Shown here one piece after another: positions 21,109 to 32,158 of a stretch of 64,000 nucleotides of DNA. The translations under genes and the position numbers were made by a program. Numbering within the stretch: the stretch's first letter is position 1; every line of letters begins with the position of its first letter. The DNA comes from Bicyclus anynana. Its lineage: Eukaryota > Arthropoda > Insecta > Lepidoptera > Nymphalidae. The stretch is taken from contig NC_069105.1 of NCBI RefSeq assembly GCF_947172395.1, positions 13,103,971-13,167,970 of the forward strand. Reading direction: 5' to 3'. The notes below the pieces were generated by a model. The model saw only the letters and a program-made list of their open reading frames with translations. It had not been told where the DNA came from and made no database searches.

Positions 21109-21754
21109 AGTGTTAGCTTCGTTATGACTATACAAAATACACAATTAGTAAAACTTTTCTCGATAGTTTATTTTTTTGAAAAATACATGTTAATAAAATG
21201 CAATAAAAATACATTTTGCTTTCAATCTCAGGAAAAGGAAACTTATTTTCTTGAATTTTTGTTTTGTATAGAAAATTAGGTATATATCTTGAACATGGCA
21301 ATTTTGTTTTTCGTTATGTTGTTTAATTTACTTGCAATTAGGTAAAAATGGTTTTGGCTCTCACGTCATAAAATTTTCGTCGCGCGTCAATCGTTCCGTG
21401 CTTTTCACTCACGTGAAAGTCATAATTCGGCGTCTCGTTTGCGCTTCGAATTTTATCCACATCGTACCGACGCGATGCGCGCTCTCAATGGCGTTTTTAG
21501 AGCAATTTAAGGATTTTTTTTGTTTAATGCTTCTCGGTCTACGATTCAATGTTTCTTTTTAACTTGTGTACTATTGACATAACAATACAACAACAATATT
21601 ACATGACATTGACAGCTTACACCGGATGTAAGGTTCCTTCTTACAAAAAAATATTTATTATCTAATTAAATTCGAAAAATTCTAAATATTATTTTCTCAA
21701 CAGCAATTTGTATCTTCTCTCTGTAAAAAATACTATCGACCCGCTTATTAATTA
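21109..21754. other. Non-coding stretch with a CpG-rich block
   Basis: AT-rich, with a CpG-dense block at about 21355-21490 (CGTCGCGCGTCAATCGTTCC, TACCGACGCGATGCGCGC). The 76-codon frame across it does not look like protein. It may be an old repeat or a regulatory patch; I cannot tell. Confidence 0.3.
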
Positions 21755-22019
21755 CTAGCGGACGCCCGCGACTTCGTCCGTGTGGAATTCAGTTTTTCAC
21801 AAATTCCGCGTGAACCATAGATTTTTTCGGGATGAAAAGTAGCCTATATGTTAATCCAGAGTAAAATCTATTTCCATTCCAAATTTCAGCCTTATCGCTT
21901 CAGTAGCCGCAGCGTAAAAGAGGAACAAACATACTTACACACTTACACACTTTTACACTTTCACACTTACACACTTTCACACTTACACACAAACTTTCGC
22001 CTTTATAATATTAGTGTGA
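21755..22019 (-). mobile_element. Helitron-like Hel-A, complete
   Basis: On the minus strand it starts TCACACTAATATTATAAAGG and ends with GCGGACG...CGTCCGC hairpin and CTAG, between A (21754) and T (22020). Near the 5' end is a (GTGTAA)n-like array. The body includes ACGCTGCGGCTACTGAAGC. Confidence 0.88.
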
Positions 22020-22065
22020 TAAATAATAAAGGCCTATTTTGGAACATGTTTTCAATTTTATAATT

Positions 22066-22128
22066 CAAACTCTGAAGTGGTGAAATAGGGCTTGAAAATT
22101 TACGGACGAAGTCGCGGGTGTCCGCTAG
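22066..22128 (+). mobile_element. Helitron-like Hel-E 3' end
   Basis: GTGGTGAAATAGGGCTTGAA followed by ACGGACGAAGTCGCGGGTG and CTAG. It matches both ends of the inverted pair at 41.6-42.3 kb. Confidence 0.65.
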
Positions 22129-22447
22129 TAAATAAAAAAATACTAGTGCGGTTTGGAAAGCGTTGATAAGGAACATATAAATGCTCCTTTATCCAAAACT
22201 CGACCATAAATTAATCTATTTCCCGGAGATACAGCAAATGAAGAAACAATAAATCATTACGTTCTCTATTCGTAAATTATTCACTTCGTTAGTGCAATGT
22301 AGGGTGCAAAATGTTAACGGTGTAATATTACCTTGCGATGCATTTGATATTGCAGCACATTGTTAACCAGACAGCCTCATCATTTTATTAAAACCTCATT
22401 TCCAGTTTTAGAACAGTACACAACTGTAAATGAGGTTTATTCTGCTA

Positions 22448-22684
22448 CTAGCGCGCGTGACTTCGTCCGCGTGGAATTCAGTTTTTCACAAATACCGCGG
22501 GAACCATGGATTTTTTTAGGATAAAAAGTAGCCTATGTGTTAATCCAGAGTAAAATCTATTTCCATTTCAAATTTCAGCCAAATTGCTTCAGTAGCCGCA
22601 GCGTAAAAGAGGAACAAACATACTTACACACTTACACTCTTTTACACTTACACACAAACTTTCGCGTTTACAATATTAGTACGA
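22448..22684 (-). mobile_element. Helitron-like Hel-A
   Basis: The same plan as the copy 430 bp to the left and close to it in sequence: ATCCATGGTTCCCGCGG, ACTGAAGCAATTTGGC, TAATATTGTAAACGC. The stem before CTAG is shortened (GCGCGCG). Confidence 0.85.
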
Positions 22685-22717
22685 CCTCTGTTGCTATTAC
22701 ACTACCACAATAATCTA

Positions 22718-22994
22718 GCCCACACCCTCCGAAGGGTGTGGGTTCGAATCCGGTTCGGGGCATGTACCTCCAACTTATCAGTTGTGTGCATATTAAGAAA
22801 TTAAATATCACGTGTCTCAAACGGTGAAGGAAAACATCGTGAGGAAACCTGCATACCAGAGAATTTTCTTAATTCTCTGCGTGTGTGAAGTCTGCCAATC
22901 CGCATTGGGCCAGCGTGGTGGACTATTGGCCTCACCCATCATTCTGAGAGAAGACTCGAGCTCAGCAGTGAGCCGAATATGGGTGATAACAACT
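22718..22994 (+). mobile_element. SINE-1 with fold-back 5' end
   Basis: B box (GGTTCGAATCC), body and CAGTGAGCCGAATATGGG are well preserved; the tail is short. At the 5' end CCCACACCCTCCG is the reverse complement of the following CGAAGGGTGTGGG, so a small piece of head is present in inverted orientation in place of the A box. Confidence 0.88.
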
Positions 22995-23735
22995 AATCTA
23001 TACTGATATTATAATGTTTATGGTATTGTAGGGGGTAATCAACTTCTACATTAAAAAAATGTGATTTTTTTTTAAATGTAATTTATTATTATTATTATTA
23101 AAACATGACAAGATACCAGCGTCGAAGAGTTCATTTAAGCAGATTCCCGTCCGGTTACCTCTAAAAATCCATGCACATTTATTGTTGTACTGTATCTAGA
23201 TATAGAGAGACCGGAGTTTGTATCACGCTATATGAATTTCCTTTTCTTTGGCGGCTTACTTTCATCAAAAATCCATCCTTCGCCACTGCAAGATACACAT
23301 GTTTTCAAAACTGAAAACATAGAGTACGAATTAACCACATTATTTTATGTCACTTTACCAAAAAACGCCAATCCATCATACCACCCGTCAGCTTGTTCCT
23401 AACAGACCTAAAGAAAATATTTCGTACAAAAAATTCATCCACAGCCCGCCTTCAATAAACATTCTACCGTTCTTTGGAGCGGCTCACTAAATTAAGATGT
23501 TTTTGGATAAAATATAAATGAAAGATAGCATTTGATTGACGTAAAATTAATTTATATTACGCTGTGTAAATGTTTACTGAATTTTTGATTGGTTTGGATG
23601 CTCGCATCTCCGTATACAATTCTGATTGGTTCAGATAACATGGTATTAATTCTGGTTAAGATCTTTATTTTTCTCAAAAGAATTAAATTAAATTAAATTC
23701 GCTTAAATGAGAAATATACAATTAACTCACTAAGG
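22995..23735. other. Stretch without supported gene
   Basis: It contains (ATT)n at 23084-23100, two TTTTTGATTGG/TTCTGATTGG boxes 40 bp apart (23583-23632) and an (AATTA)n run near 23683-23699. No ORF. Confidence 0.4.
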
Positions 23736-23739
23736 TAAT

Positions 23740-24060
23740 TCTTTATTCACGTGTGTACAGACTAATTAGACTTAAATTTTACAAACAAAAAATCAAAATT
23801 AATAATTGCTAAAAATGCGGGTAGTTTTAAGATTACATGTTTGTTACGTAGAATACATGACTAGTTAAAAAAACTTAGAGCTTAGAGAAGATTAGAGCTG
23901 CATGTGATATGTAACAATGACATGTTATTCAATAAATAAAATTATAATTTATTTTTCTAAATAAACATAGATTTAGCTTCTTTAATATCAGATGGTAATT
24001 TATTGTAGATCTGTGCCCCTTCGAATATAATATTTTAGTTACCATGTTTGTTCAGCGAAA
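23740..24060 (-). mobile_element. LINE (Jockey/CR1 group) C-terminus and 3' UTR
   Basis: On the minus strand the frame near 24030-23960 reads IFEGAQIYNKLPSDIKEAKS followed by MFI and a stop. This is the (Y/W)NxLPxxI motif at the C-terminus of many reverse transcriptases of this group. The rest is AT-rich 3' UTR. Decayed. Confidence 0.6.
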
Positions 24061-24135
24061 TGCTCGTTTTCGTAAAAGGTATTTTTGAATTAGAATTGAA
24101 GTGCTATATTATGTATTCATATATCTTTTACCAGC

Positions 24136-24315
24136 GCATAATTAGCTCACTGTCGAGCACGGGTCTCAGAATGAGAGGGCTTCGGCTAATCGGACTGTTA
24201 CCCTATTTCCACCACGCTTGCCCAATGGGGACTTTCACACTTAACACGAAAAATTCTCAGTTTTGCAGGTTTCCTCACAATAATTTTCCTTTACCTACCT
24301 ACCGCTTGAGGCACA
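24136..24315 (-). mobile_element. SINE-1, degenerate
   Basis: AGCTCACTGTCGAGCACG, CAGAATGAGAGGGCTTCGG, CACCACGCTTGCCCAATG and TTTGCAGGTTTCCTCAC are recognisable minus-strand SINE-1 blocks. The head is cut where a Helitron 5' end starts. Confidence 0.7.
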
Positions 24316-24490
24316 TCTATACTAATATTATAAAGAGGTAAAGTTTGTAAGTTTGAAAGTTTGTCACATTTTTTAAATGGGGTAATCTTCGGAACTACTG
24401 GTCCGATTTTTAAAATTCTTTCACCAGTAGAATGCTACATTATCGGGGAGTGCTATAGGCTATATTTTATATTGGTATCATATATATTAG
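24316..24490 (+). mobile_element. Helitron-like Hel-C, 5' part
   Basis: It starts TCTATACTAATATTATAAAG and continues GGTAAAGTTTG, ACTACTGGTCCGATTTTTAA and GGCTATATTTTAT. The 3' end is not found. Confidence 0.7.
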
Positions 24491-24890
24491 CCGAGTTATC
24501 ACAGTTTTTGTCATACAGGTCGGACTGAAAATCCTCTTAAACAGACTTATTCGCATGCGCTGCCTTAACTATTGTGTAAAATTGAAATTAATGTATGGAG
24601 ACTTTATGTATCTTTAATAGTTCTACAAAAAAGTCCGCGACACCATATATCTATCTTCTATATATTAGCAAATATAGTACCTTTTGTGTTTTAAACATTA
24701 TTAATTTTATATACTTAGGTTTACGTCATTATTTATACAACTAAACTTTAATCCTTATTAAAATAAATTATTTAATAATCACAAGGATATTATGGAGATA
24801 AGATTTGCCCTTTATAGTATGTTAATTAGTTAAATAGTTTCGGAGATAATACAAAATTTCTAAAAGACGCAGAAATTCCGCTATATGACG
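24491..24890. other. AT-rich spacer between two opposed Hel-C ends
   Basis: No gene. It may be the interior of a longer Helitron, since both flanks are Hel-C 5' ends pointing outward. Confidence 0.3.
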
Positions 24891-25072
24891 CCCGGCGCTT
24901 TCATTTACGTAGTTCCCGTTCCCGTGTGAATATGGGGATCAAACATAGCCTATGACACTCGCAAATAACGTAGCTTTCTATTGGTAAAACAATTTTCCAA
25001 ATCGGTCCAGTAGATCCAGAGATTACCTCCTACAACCACACAAACTTTACCTTTTTATATTATTAGCATAGA
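24891..25072 (-). mobile_element. Helitron-like Hel-C
   Basis: On the minus strand: TCTATGCTAATAATATAAAA start, GTAATCTCTGGATCTACTGG, AATATTCACACGGGAACGGG, and a decayed end (GGGCGTCATATAG in place of CAGCTAG). Confidence 0.7.
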
Positions 25073-25089
25073 AGTCTCTTATTTCCCTT

Positions 25090-25508
25090 GGTCATACCAC
25101 CACTCTCGAAGGACTGGACCGATTTTGCTATGGGTAGGAGTAAGATAGAGAATTTATAGAGTAGGGTAGTGTACGGTTAGGGAAGCGTAGGGGTAGTGTA
25201 GGGGTAGGGCAGAGGTAGGGCCGGGGTAGAGGTAGGGTAGGGGTAGGGTAGAGGAAAGGGTAGGATAAGGAAGTGGTAGGGTAGGGGTAGGATAGGCGTG
25301 AGATAAGGGTACGGGTGGGATAGGGGTAGGAAAGGGATAGGGTACAGGGAAGGTAGGGGTAGGATGGGGGTAGGGTAGGGGTAGGTTTGGGGTAGGGTGG
25401 GGGTAGGGGTAGGGTTGGGGTAGTGGTAGGGTAGGGGTAGGGTAAGGTAGAGGTAGTAGTAAAGTTGACAACGAACTTTACGCGGACGAAGTCGCGGGCG
25501 TCCGCTAG
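25090..25508 (+). mobile_element. Helitron-like Hel-D with expanded minisatellite
   Basis: Its 3' end has the GCGGACG...CGTCCGC hairpin and CTAG at 25505-25508. The 5' part (CGAAGGACTGGACCGATTTT) is truncated. The middle is the G-rich array listed next, which is an expanded version of the short one in the Hel-D copy at 11.1 kb. Confidence 0.75.
25131..25455 (+). repeat. G-rich minisatellite (GGTAGGGGTAGGGTA)n
   Basis: About 325 bp of GGTAGG/GGGTAGGG units of 5, 6 or 7 bases with single-base variants, all G-rich on the plus strand. Three overlapping minus-strand open frames here encode only P/T/L/Y/S repeats and are a by-product of the array. Confidence 0.95.
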
Positions 25509-26082
25509 TATGGCTATAAAGTATGTAAAATCTAATAGTGAAAACTGCATAAAAATTGTTGACTAATTTTGAAAATGTGTACACAGAAGTGAAGGTACAC
25601 AGTGTGTGAAACCGGTGGCCCTATATCTGCCTATTATTATTTAATCTGTGTTTAAATTAAATAATTATTGATTTTGTTTCGAGAAAGAAAAATCTTATAT
25701 TTATCAGACGACCCTAGATTTGAATCCAGAATCCCTGTAGCAACTTAAACTGTTAAGGCAGTTAAGTTTTCTTCACAAAGATGCTTTTAATTACCGTTAA
25801 TTCGATTTTTTCCAAAAGCAAACATTTTCAAGACACAGTAATTATAGCCAAGTAAGGTCGTAAGCTGTTAGGTTTTAATTAAAATTTCCCCGGTAACTTT
25901 ATCAGACTTTTCGCACCCTTAATTACTGTTGGAAAGTGGAACTTCTGATGTAAATTGAACGATAACAAATCGTAAATTGCTCAACTTCTTACTTACCCTT
26001 TTATTGTTTAATGGCGACAGTAGAGTGCGTATTTTTAACTAAAATCTCTGAGGGTAAAATATACAGTTTATTATTTTTAAAT
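25509..26082. other. Stretch without supported features
   Basis: AT-rich DNA. A B-box-like GATTTGAATCCAGAATC near 25718 is isolated. Confidence 0.4.
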
Positions 26083-26262
26083 GAAATTGAATAATCTTGA
26101 CAGATACATAAGAGATAATAAATCATCAAGAAATCGAAAATCGCTTGATATACACAGCTGAAATTTGGCAGGGAGGTAGTTTATAGTTATTAGGTATCCA
26201 CTAAGTACGGATTTTGCTACACCTCTGGAACATAAATTAATATGTGTACTTAATTTCAACTA
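26083..26262 (+). mobile_element. Helitron-like repeat Hel-I, truncated
   Basis: GGGAGGTAGTTTATAG and TATCCACTAAGTACGGATTTT are shared with 39.35-39.5 kb (opposite strand), 46.85 kb and 61.8 kb. The last continues into a CGAAGTCGCGGGC-like end, tying the family to the Helitrons. Confidence 0.5.
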
Positions 26263-26274
26263 AATTGGTCCAGA

Positions 26275-26438
26275 GGGCCTAGTGGCAGTTTGATACTGTC
26301 ACTATCGCGTTAACGTAAACGCGATTTTCGAAGGACTTGAAACAGCGCCATCTAGTGGCACTACTGCACACTACATTCACGTTTAGGTCAACGCGATAGT
26401 AACAGTATGAAAATATTAAAAACTCCCACTAAGCACCC
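26275..26438. mobile_element. Fold-back MITE, about 45-bp inverted repeats
   Basis: The left arm (GGGCCTAGTGGCAGTTTGAT, ACTGTCACTATCGCGTT) pairs with the right arm (AACGCGATAGTAACAGTATG, ACTCCCACTAAGCACCC). The centre includes GCGCCATCTAGTGGCAC. Non-coding. Confidence 0.8.
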
Positions 26439-26504
26439 AGTAGATGCGGAGAATTTACTTTAAATTTACTGTGACAGACGCATACGCGATCGCGAGTAAT
26501 GTTA

Positions 26505-26544
26505 TAAGGGTTCCGTTTTTTGTACGATTGTTCGGAACCCTAAA
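26505..26544. repeat. AGGGTTCCG short inverted repeat
   Basis: AGGGTTCCG (left) and CGGAACCCT (right) are separated by about 20 bases. The same end motif opens the larger repeat at 35.95 kb, so this may be a minimal derivative. Confidence 0.5.
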
Positions 26545-26902
26545 AACAACAAAAGGTCATTAAAAATTCACCTTAAAAGCCTTCAACACAAGATAGCCTT
26601 TACATTTACGAGTTTTACTTAACATATAAAATCGAGCTTGAGCATATCGCGCCAGTGGATATGAAAGTCAAATGTGGTTCCATAGCATGCATTATTTATC
26701 ATGCTTTCTACTTACAACGTGTCTTACGGAGAGTGTTACAAAATTGACTTTTATTGAGGTCTCCTTTGAGGTCTTTCAGGGTTTTATTAGTTGGTTAGTC
26801 TTAAATACAGCTAACCAATTCAAATCAAAATAATTCATTGCAATAAGTCATTATTACAAGCAATGTGGTCTAGCCTGCCAGTGAGTAGTGACACTACCAG
26901 CA

Positions 26903-26932
26903 AAAGTCAAAAGTCAAAAGTCAAAATTCACT
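26903..26932. repeat. (GTCAAAA)n heptamer repeat
   Basis: Four near-perfect consecutive heptamers at the border of a TTCACTTTGAAACACACTTTT segment. Confidence 0.8.
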
Positions 26933-27277
26933 TTGAAACACACTTTTGAAAGGTCAAGATTATGTCATAATTTAATTTAATCTAATGGTGGTAATAACAT
27001 TGGAAAACTTAAAACTAAAGTTATGAGGTTTCCAAACGCGCGTTGGTTCAAGAACAGCCCACAATAAACTCAGCCACGATTTTTTTTGTTTACCACCATT
27101 TTACAAACTTATTTAAAACTAAGCACACAGTCGTTTATAGTTTAACACCAAGCTTTTTTATCATTAATATAATCATTAACACTATAATAAGCCTTTCCCA
27201 AAAGCTTGCGTTTAATAAACACTTTGAACTTTTTGAGAGACATTCCAGTAGCTTCATGTGGTTCGGGAAGCTGAGTC

Positions 27278-27435
27278 TTGGTGAGAAAAACAAGAATCAA
27301 GAAGACTTTGAACGCGTTAATTTCTTAATTGGGTCCAGAAGGAAAAGAAAACAGCGACAGTTTTCCTTTTCCTTCAGGACCCAATTGAAAAATTTACGCG
27401 TTAAAAGTCTTCTTGATTCTAGTTCTTCTTACCAA
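27278..27435. mobile_element. Fold-back MITE, about 75-bp inverted repeats
   Basis: TTGGTGAGAAAAACAAGAATC and its imperfect complement at the right end enclose a near-continuous palindrome with only a 7-base loop (AGCGACA near 27352-27358). AATTGGGTCC/GGACCCAATT and ACGCGTTAA/TTAACGCGT are in the arms on opposite sides. The open frame through it is an artefact. Confidence 0.9.
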
Positions 27436-27544
27436 TAATTCAATATTGTCTCATTTGTCCAGTAGCTAGCCTAAGTGGCATCGAATCTTGAGATGCTGGT
27501 TCATATTCTGGCTTTTTTCATAAGGAATAAGCTCGCGCCTGGAC

Positions 27545-28000
27545 CACGATCTCACCTGATGGTAAGTTTAGATGTGGCCTAAGGTGGAACGCGCTTGCTT
27601 AGAATATGCCTATTCACTCTCATCTTAAAGATGCCCAGGTTGCAAGAATTAGGAAATACTGACTTCTAGACAGAGTTCCATATCCTAGCCATGCGTATAA
27701 GAAACGAAGAAGCAAATCGCTTCGTACGAGTTCTAGGAATGTAAGAATGTCAATGACGTAGAGCTCGGATGGAAACCTACCCGGTGTCTGGCAGTGCGAT
27801 GTTAAAAAAGTGACGGGGGTATAGGCTCAAATAGCGCCTAAAAAACCGTGAGACTAGCAACCTTCCTAAGATGACCAAGCTTTGAAGTTTTTTCATAAAG
27901 GCTGAAGATAGGTTGGGTAATTTATAAAGTTTCCGTGGCCCAATCACCAGGCAACCTGTTGGAACACCGTGGGCTTTGTTTTTAATTTTCTTAACTTGGT
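27545..28000 (-). mobile_element. CR1/Jockey-type LINE C-terminus, decayed
   Basis: In shifting minus-strand frames I read SLGHLRKVASLTVF, then PIPPSLF, HRTARHR and HPSSTSLTF, which follows the plan xLxxRRxVASLxVFYR...IPP...RxxRxxxxHP of reverse transcriptase C-termini. It has at least three stops. Its 3' end on the minus strand, ACTTACCATCAGGTGAGATC, is also the end of SINE-2. Confidence 0.6.
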
Positions 28001-28023
28001 CGGCTTTATTTTTATTTTCTGTA

Positions 28024-28262
28024 CTAGCGGACGCCCACAATTTCGTCCGCGTAGAGTTCAGTTTTTCACAAATCACGCGGGAACCATGGATTGTAAGAAT
28101 GATGGATGAAAAGCCTGTGTGTTAATCCAGAGTAAAATTTATTTCTATTCCAAATTTCAGCCAAATCGCTTCAGTAGCCGCAGCGTAAAAGAGAAACAAA
28201 CATACTTATACACACACTTTTACACTTACACACAAACTTTCGCCTTTATAATATTACTGTGA
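28024..28262 (-). mobile_element. Helitron-like Hel-A, complete
   Basis: Minus strand: TC start (TCACAGTAATATTATAAAGG), GTGTAAAAG repeats, ACTGAAGCGATTTGGCTG, hairpin and CTAG, between A (28023) and T (28263). Its GGATAAAAAGTAG block carries a small rearrangement. Confidence 0.85.
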
Positions 28263-29167
28263 TTACCCCGCAAATAGAAAGTTTTCCCGAAATAAGCAGA
28301 AAACGAAAAATACAACAGAATAAAGCGTAATGTTTTCCGGAAGTCGATTAAAAAAGCAATATTTTCCAATCGTACCGAATATATGGAGCGAAAATTCGTA
28401 ATAAATTTCCGAGAAATATTCACAAATCATGAGAGTCGAAACGTAGAGGGAAAATTTATGGCGAAGATTTCACCAGACCTCCTACAATAATATCTCTTGG
28501 TTTTGTGAAAGTGTCTACTAATCAGAGGTGTGACAAGGGTGCGACATGTGACATGCTACATAACATTGGAACATTCGAGTAGATTGGTGTTGTAATAATA
28601 TTATTTTTCTCTAAAAAGCCGGCCACACACGATCAAGCATAGCGATGTCGGCGGCATGCGTACTGTAGCGAAAACCTAGCTAAGAGCTATTTACATAAGG
28701 AACTTGCAAATTACTACTTACTGCATACGGAAAATAGATGGCATGTTATTTGTAATAGGGTAGTTAACTTATATCAAATTTAGTCTAAATATTCATTTTG
28801 TGTAGTAAATGGAATAAGAGTCCGAAACATATCAATATCAATTACTAAAAGTTAACGATTTGTTATAACACTTAATTTAAATATCACGTATTTTTTAAAA
28901 TTTTCCAACCGTCAAAAACGCTGTCGTCCATTTTGTGACGTCACTAACATACTTGATCTTTTAAACGTCAAACTAATTGTTAATGATATTTTTGTCAAAC
29001 GCTCCGTTAGTAGGGGATTTATTACAGTGACGTCATGAAACAGTTGAAATATAGACCGTCATGGCCAAAAATCGTTTTAGCTTGTATGTGTGTGAAATAT
29101 TATATTTTTATTATGGTATTTTTGTGTATACTTGACCGTGTGTGGATTGCATAACAATGTGTTTTGT
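28263..29167. other. Stretch without supported gene
   Basis: AT-rich. GCCGGCCACACACGATCAAG near 28619 looks like the start of a dispersed repeat but has no second copy here. No ORF of note. Confidence 0.4.
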
Positions 29168-29475
29168 AGCCCCGGTAGTTCAGTAGTTTTCCTACGTGAC
29201 ATCTGATTACGAGGTTCCGATGCCTAGATTCGAGTCTTGGAGCAAGCTGTGAAATAGGTATTTTCTTTCTTCTAAGAACTGTTCAGCAATAATTCTCAGC
29301 CCTGAATTTGATCCATTATTTAGTATTTATCGCCAACACCTGATAATTATTGTTAAATAATAATCACCCCTAGCCAATCCCCACTGGAGCAGTGTGGTGG
29401 GTCTAAAGACTAATCCCTCCCTTATATTCAACCCTTCCCTTATATAAAGAGGGAGGCCAATACACCACTCAAGAG
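29168..29475 (+). mobile_element. SINE-4, tRNA-derived
   Basis: The head has A-box-like GGTAGTTCAGTAGTTTTCC and B-box-like AGATTCGAGTCTTGGAGC. A TTTCTTTCTTCTAAGAACTG body follows, then GCAGTGTGGTGGGTCTAAAG and a terminal CCTCCCTTATAT/ATATAAAGAGGGAGG hairpin. Confidence 0.6.
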
Positions 29476-30784
29476 CACATTACTAACCCAATATATTTAG
29501 CAATATTACGTACTTTATATAGACAGACTAACGTCTGTACATAGGCTAGTATTGATATAAACGTTATCAATATATGCACAGAAGACAATTTATTAAAAAA
29601 AAACATTGCCAACCATTAAGGGATAATATCGACCTTTGTTAACCATGACTCTATAACAGCAAACAATAATAAACTCTATATCATCTACGTAGAGTTTATA
29701 TTGTCTTTATTATAACGTAAAACTCAATGTCGCTAAATAATAACATGGTTTTGACAGTGTAGGAAATGATGAGTCACGTTCCAAAGCATTGATCGATGGT
29801 CGTTTGAACATGATTAGGGCGGATAGTGATCAAATTTTAATGCAACTGCTGGGATCAATGGCTTGTTGACAGGTTAAATTAGACGTCGTGCTGAAATACA
29901 TTATAAAATCCCGAAGGATATCGCTATTTCGAGATCCAGACATTTTCCTTTTTCCAAACAAACCAAGCGAAAAGTACTTGTAGAGCTTACTGTGCTTTGG
30001 GAGACTAACATTTCGAAGAATAGTATGAAAGTGAATAAATATTATGACCTAACAAATGAACAAAATATCTCTCTATCTAGAAAGATAATCATATTTGAGA
30101 TGACGTTAAAGATAGTCATACGTCTCAGAGACGTCATTAGATACACGTTGTTAACATATATTGTAAGATATATGCAAGTTTTTGTTCATTATATACTTAA
30201 TCTTACATATTAGTAATACGTCTATTTAATAGGTAATACAAAACATTTGTACACCCCACCAGTGCTACACCAAGCGGATTTTTAAAACTTTAGAGGAACA
30301 AGGCTCATTAAAACGGAAATATGTAAGCACCAGCACAAGTTACATTATAACATCAGTTCAGATCATTAGAATAGCCAACATTAAAAATAAAACCAGGCAA
30401 TCAATCCAAACAAAGACATATAGAACTTAAATGAACATTAACCAAAATATTTAAATCACGACGGGAATTTTCAAATGTAAACGATGGTGCGTCTAAATTA
30501 ACCCAAACTTTTCTACGCAAATTGTTACGTTTTAATTAAAAAATTTCCACCAATTTCACCCCCCAACTTTGCGCACTCTTAATTACTTTGAGAAATATTT
30601 AATTATAAATCCCGTGTACATTGTAATTTTTTGATAATGCAATTTTCGACAAGCTACGAATTTCAATAGTTCCTAAGTGACAATTAAAAAATTTGTGGAT
30701 TATTCATTTCATTCATCACATTTTCGTGTAAATCTTTTTATATTAGATCTTTCAAAGATCGAATGAGAAACAAACATAAGATAT
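29476..30784. other. AT-rich stretch without supported gene
   Basis: A short palindrome (AAACTCTATATCATCTACGTAG with its mirror AGTTTATA) lies at 29671-29702. Open frames up to 73 codons have no protein-like features. Confidence 0.4.
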
Positions 30785-31129
30785 GTTATCGCTGCGTTGC
30801 AACGACTTGCGGTACGGACAGCTTCAGTGTGCTCGTGGCGTTCGAGCCGTCCACATCTCTTGTTGTGTAATTCTTTATGGGTTTCTAGGGATAGGCGGGG
30901 AGAGTGACTTGAGTGGAAAAGGGGAGTGTTTGTTAACAGTCAAAGGATCTTTTAACCCTACACACAATGTTCACAAGTGCGTGACTTCACTCAAAGCCAT
31001 TCTAGGGTCTTATTTTGGTTACAGTTTGATTTGTTTATTAAGTTGTCCTGACAAGTGTTGTGAATCATAACCTTTGTTCGACATTAGTTTTCTTATGTTT
31101 GTAATCACTTTTGAGTCTACTAAAAGATG
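30785..31129 (+). repeat. Dispersed repeat K, copy 2
   Basis: Second copy of the segment at 7811-8166 (see there). It lacks about 8 bases of CACTTGAGGTCATTTTCAGCC. The 95-codon open frame spans only repeat sequence and is closed in copy 1. Confidence 0.75.
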
Positions 31130-31559
31130 TGCATGTAAACCACCTCTTAACGTTCCAGTTACGACATTATCGGAGGGAAAGGCCCTGACTTCCCTCTTGT
31201 TGTGTTTTTGTTGAAAAAAAATGTAAGCAATAATTTACGTATAGAACGTAACATGTAAATCTCGGACGGGAAGGGGAGTTTTGGAAATATACATACAAAA
31301 TACATGTGACGGAGTACGTGCGAACGGAACGGCAGCATGATATTTACACACAGCGAGGCCTATGATGCTAAAATTGTATTAACTCGAGCGTCTTGTTGGA
31401 TTTGATAGATTAGAGTATATGAATAATACCTAAATTTTCTAAAGCCCTTTTTTAAAATATTAACGGTACCATCATTATATATTTATGAAGTAGTCATGTT
31501 TGTAGTTAATAACAAAAAAATATATATACCTTATGAAAATAAACGCGACAATGATAAAT

Positions 31560-31918
31560 TTAGATGCGAACTACTCTGTACCATAATAGTTTATTCATTG
31601 CGGCAGTAAGAATATATAATAAGTTACCAAAAGAAATTAGGAAAGAAAAGAAAATTGCTTTAAAAATAATTTATATAAATACCTAACTCAACAGGCATTC
31701 TACAGTGTAAATGAGTATTTAAGTTGATATTATTGTTATTTTCATACATATTTTGATGTAAATTTTAAATGGTGAAATTGTCATTTGAATCATTAAATAC
31801 TTAATAAATAATTTGCATGCCAAATTGGCAAGACACATTTACCATCTACATCTACCGACCACCTGTATAAATAATGCATGTATCTGCAAAGAAATAAATT
31901 GATTGATTGATTGATTAA
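31560..31918 (+). mobile_element. LINE (Jockey/CR1 group) C-terminus and 3' UTR
   Basis: One frame reads AAVRIYNKLPKEIRKEKKIA. After a frameshift another reads QAFYSVNEYLS and stops at about 31719. Both motifs are typical of the C-terminal end of this LINE group. The 3' UTR ends in (ATTG)n at 31899-31917, the expected simple tail. Confidence 0.75.
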
Positions 31919-32158
31919 CTTCTCAACTAATAACACAATGTCTCTGTCAACGTCCTAACCCCGTTCCATATGCAGCAGCGTGATTAAAATGATTTTTATA
32001 TCAGTAATGAAAGAATGATAAAGGAATGAAAGATATCAGAATACTTATATTGTTAAACATAGAATCTATAGGCTTAGTAGAAAGACATAGCAACACACAA
32101 TACACAAAGTCACACTCTAAACAACATCTTTAGCATCGAAAATGATTTATAATATTCA

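Noticed and set aside
25128..25584. Three overlapping minus-strand open frames rich in Pro, Thr, Tyr and Leu
   Set aside because: They are open only because the G-rich minisatellite lacks stop codons in all frames of that strand.
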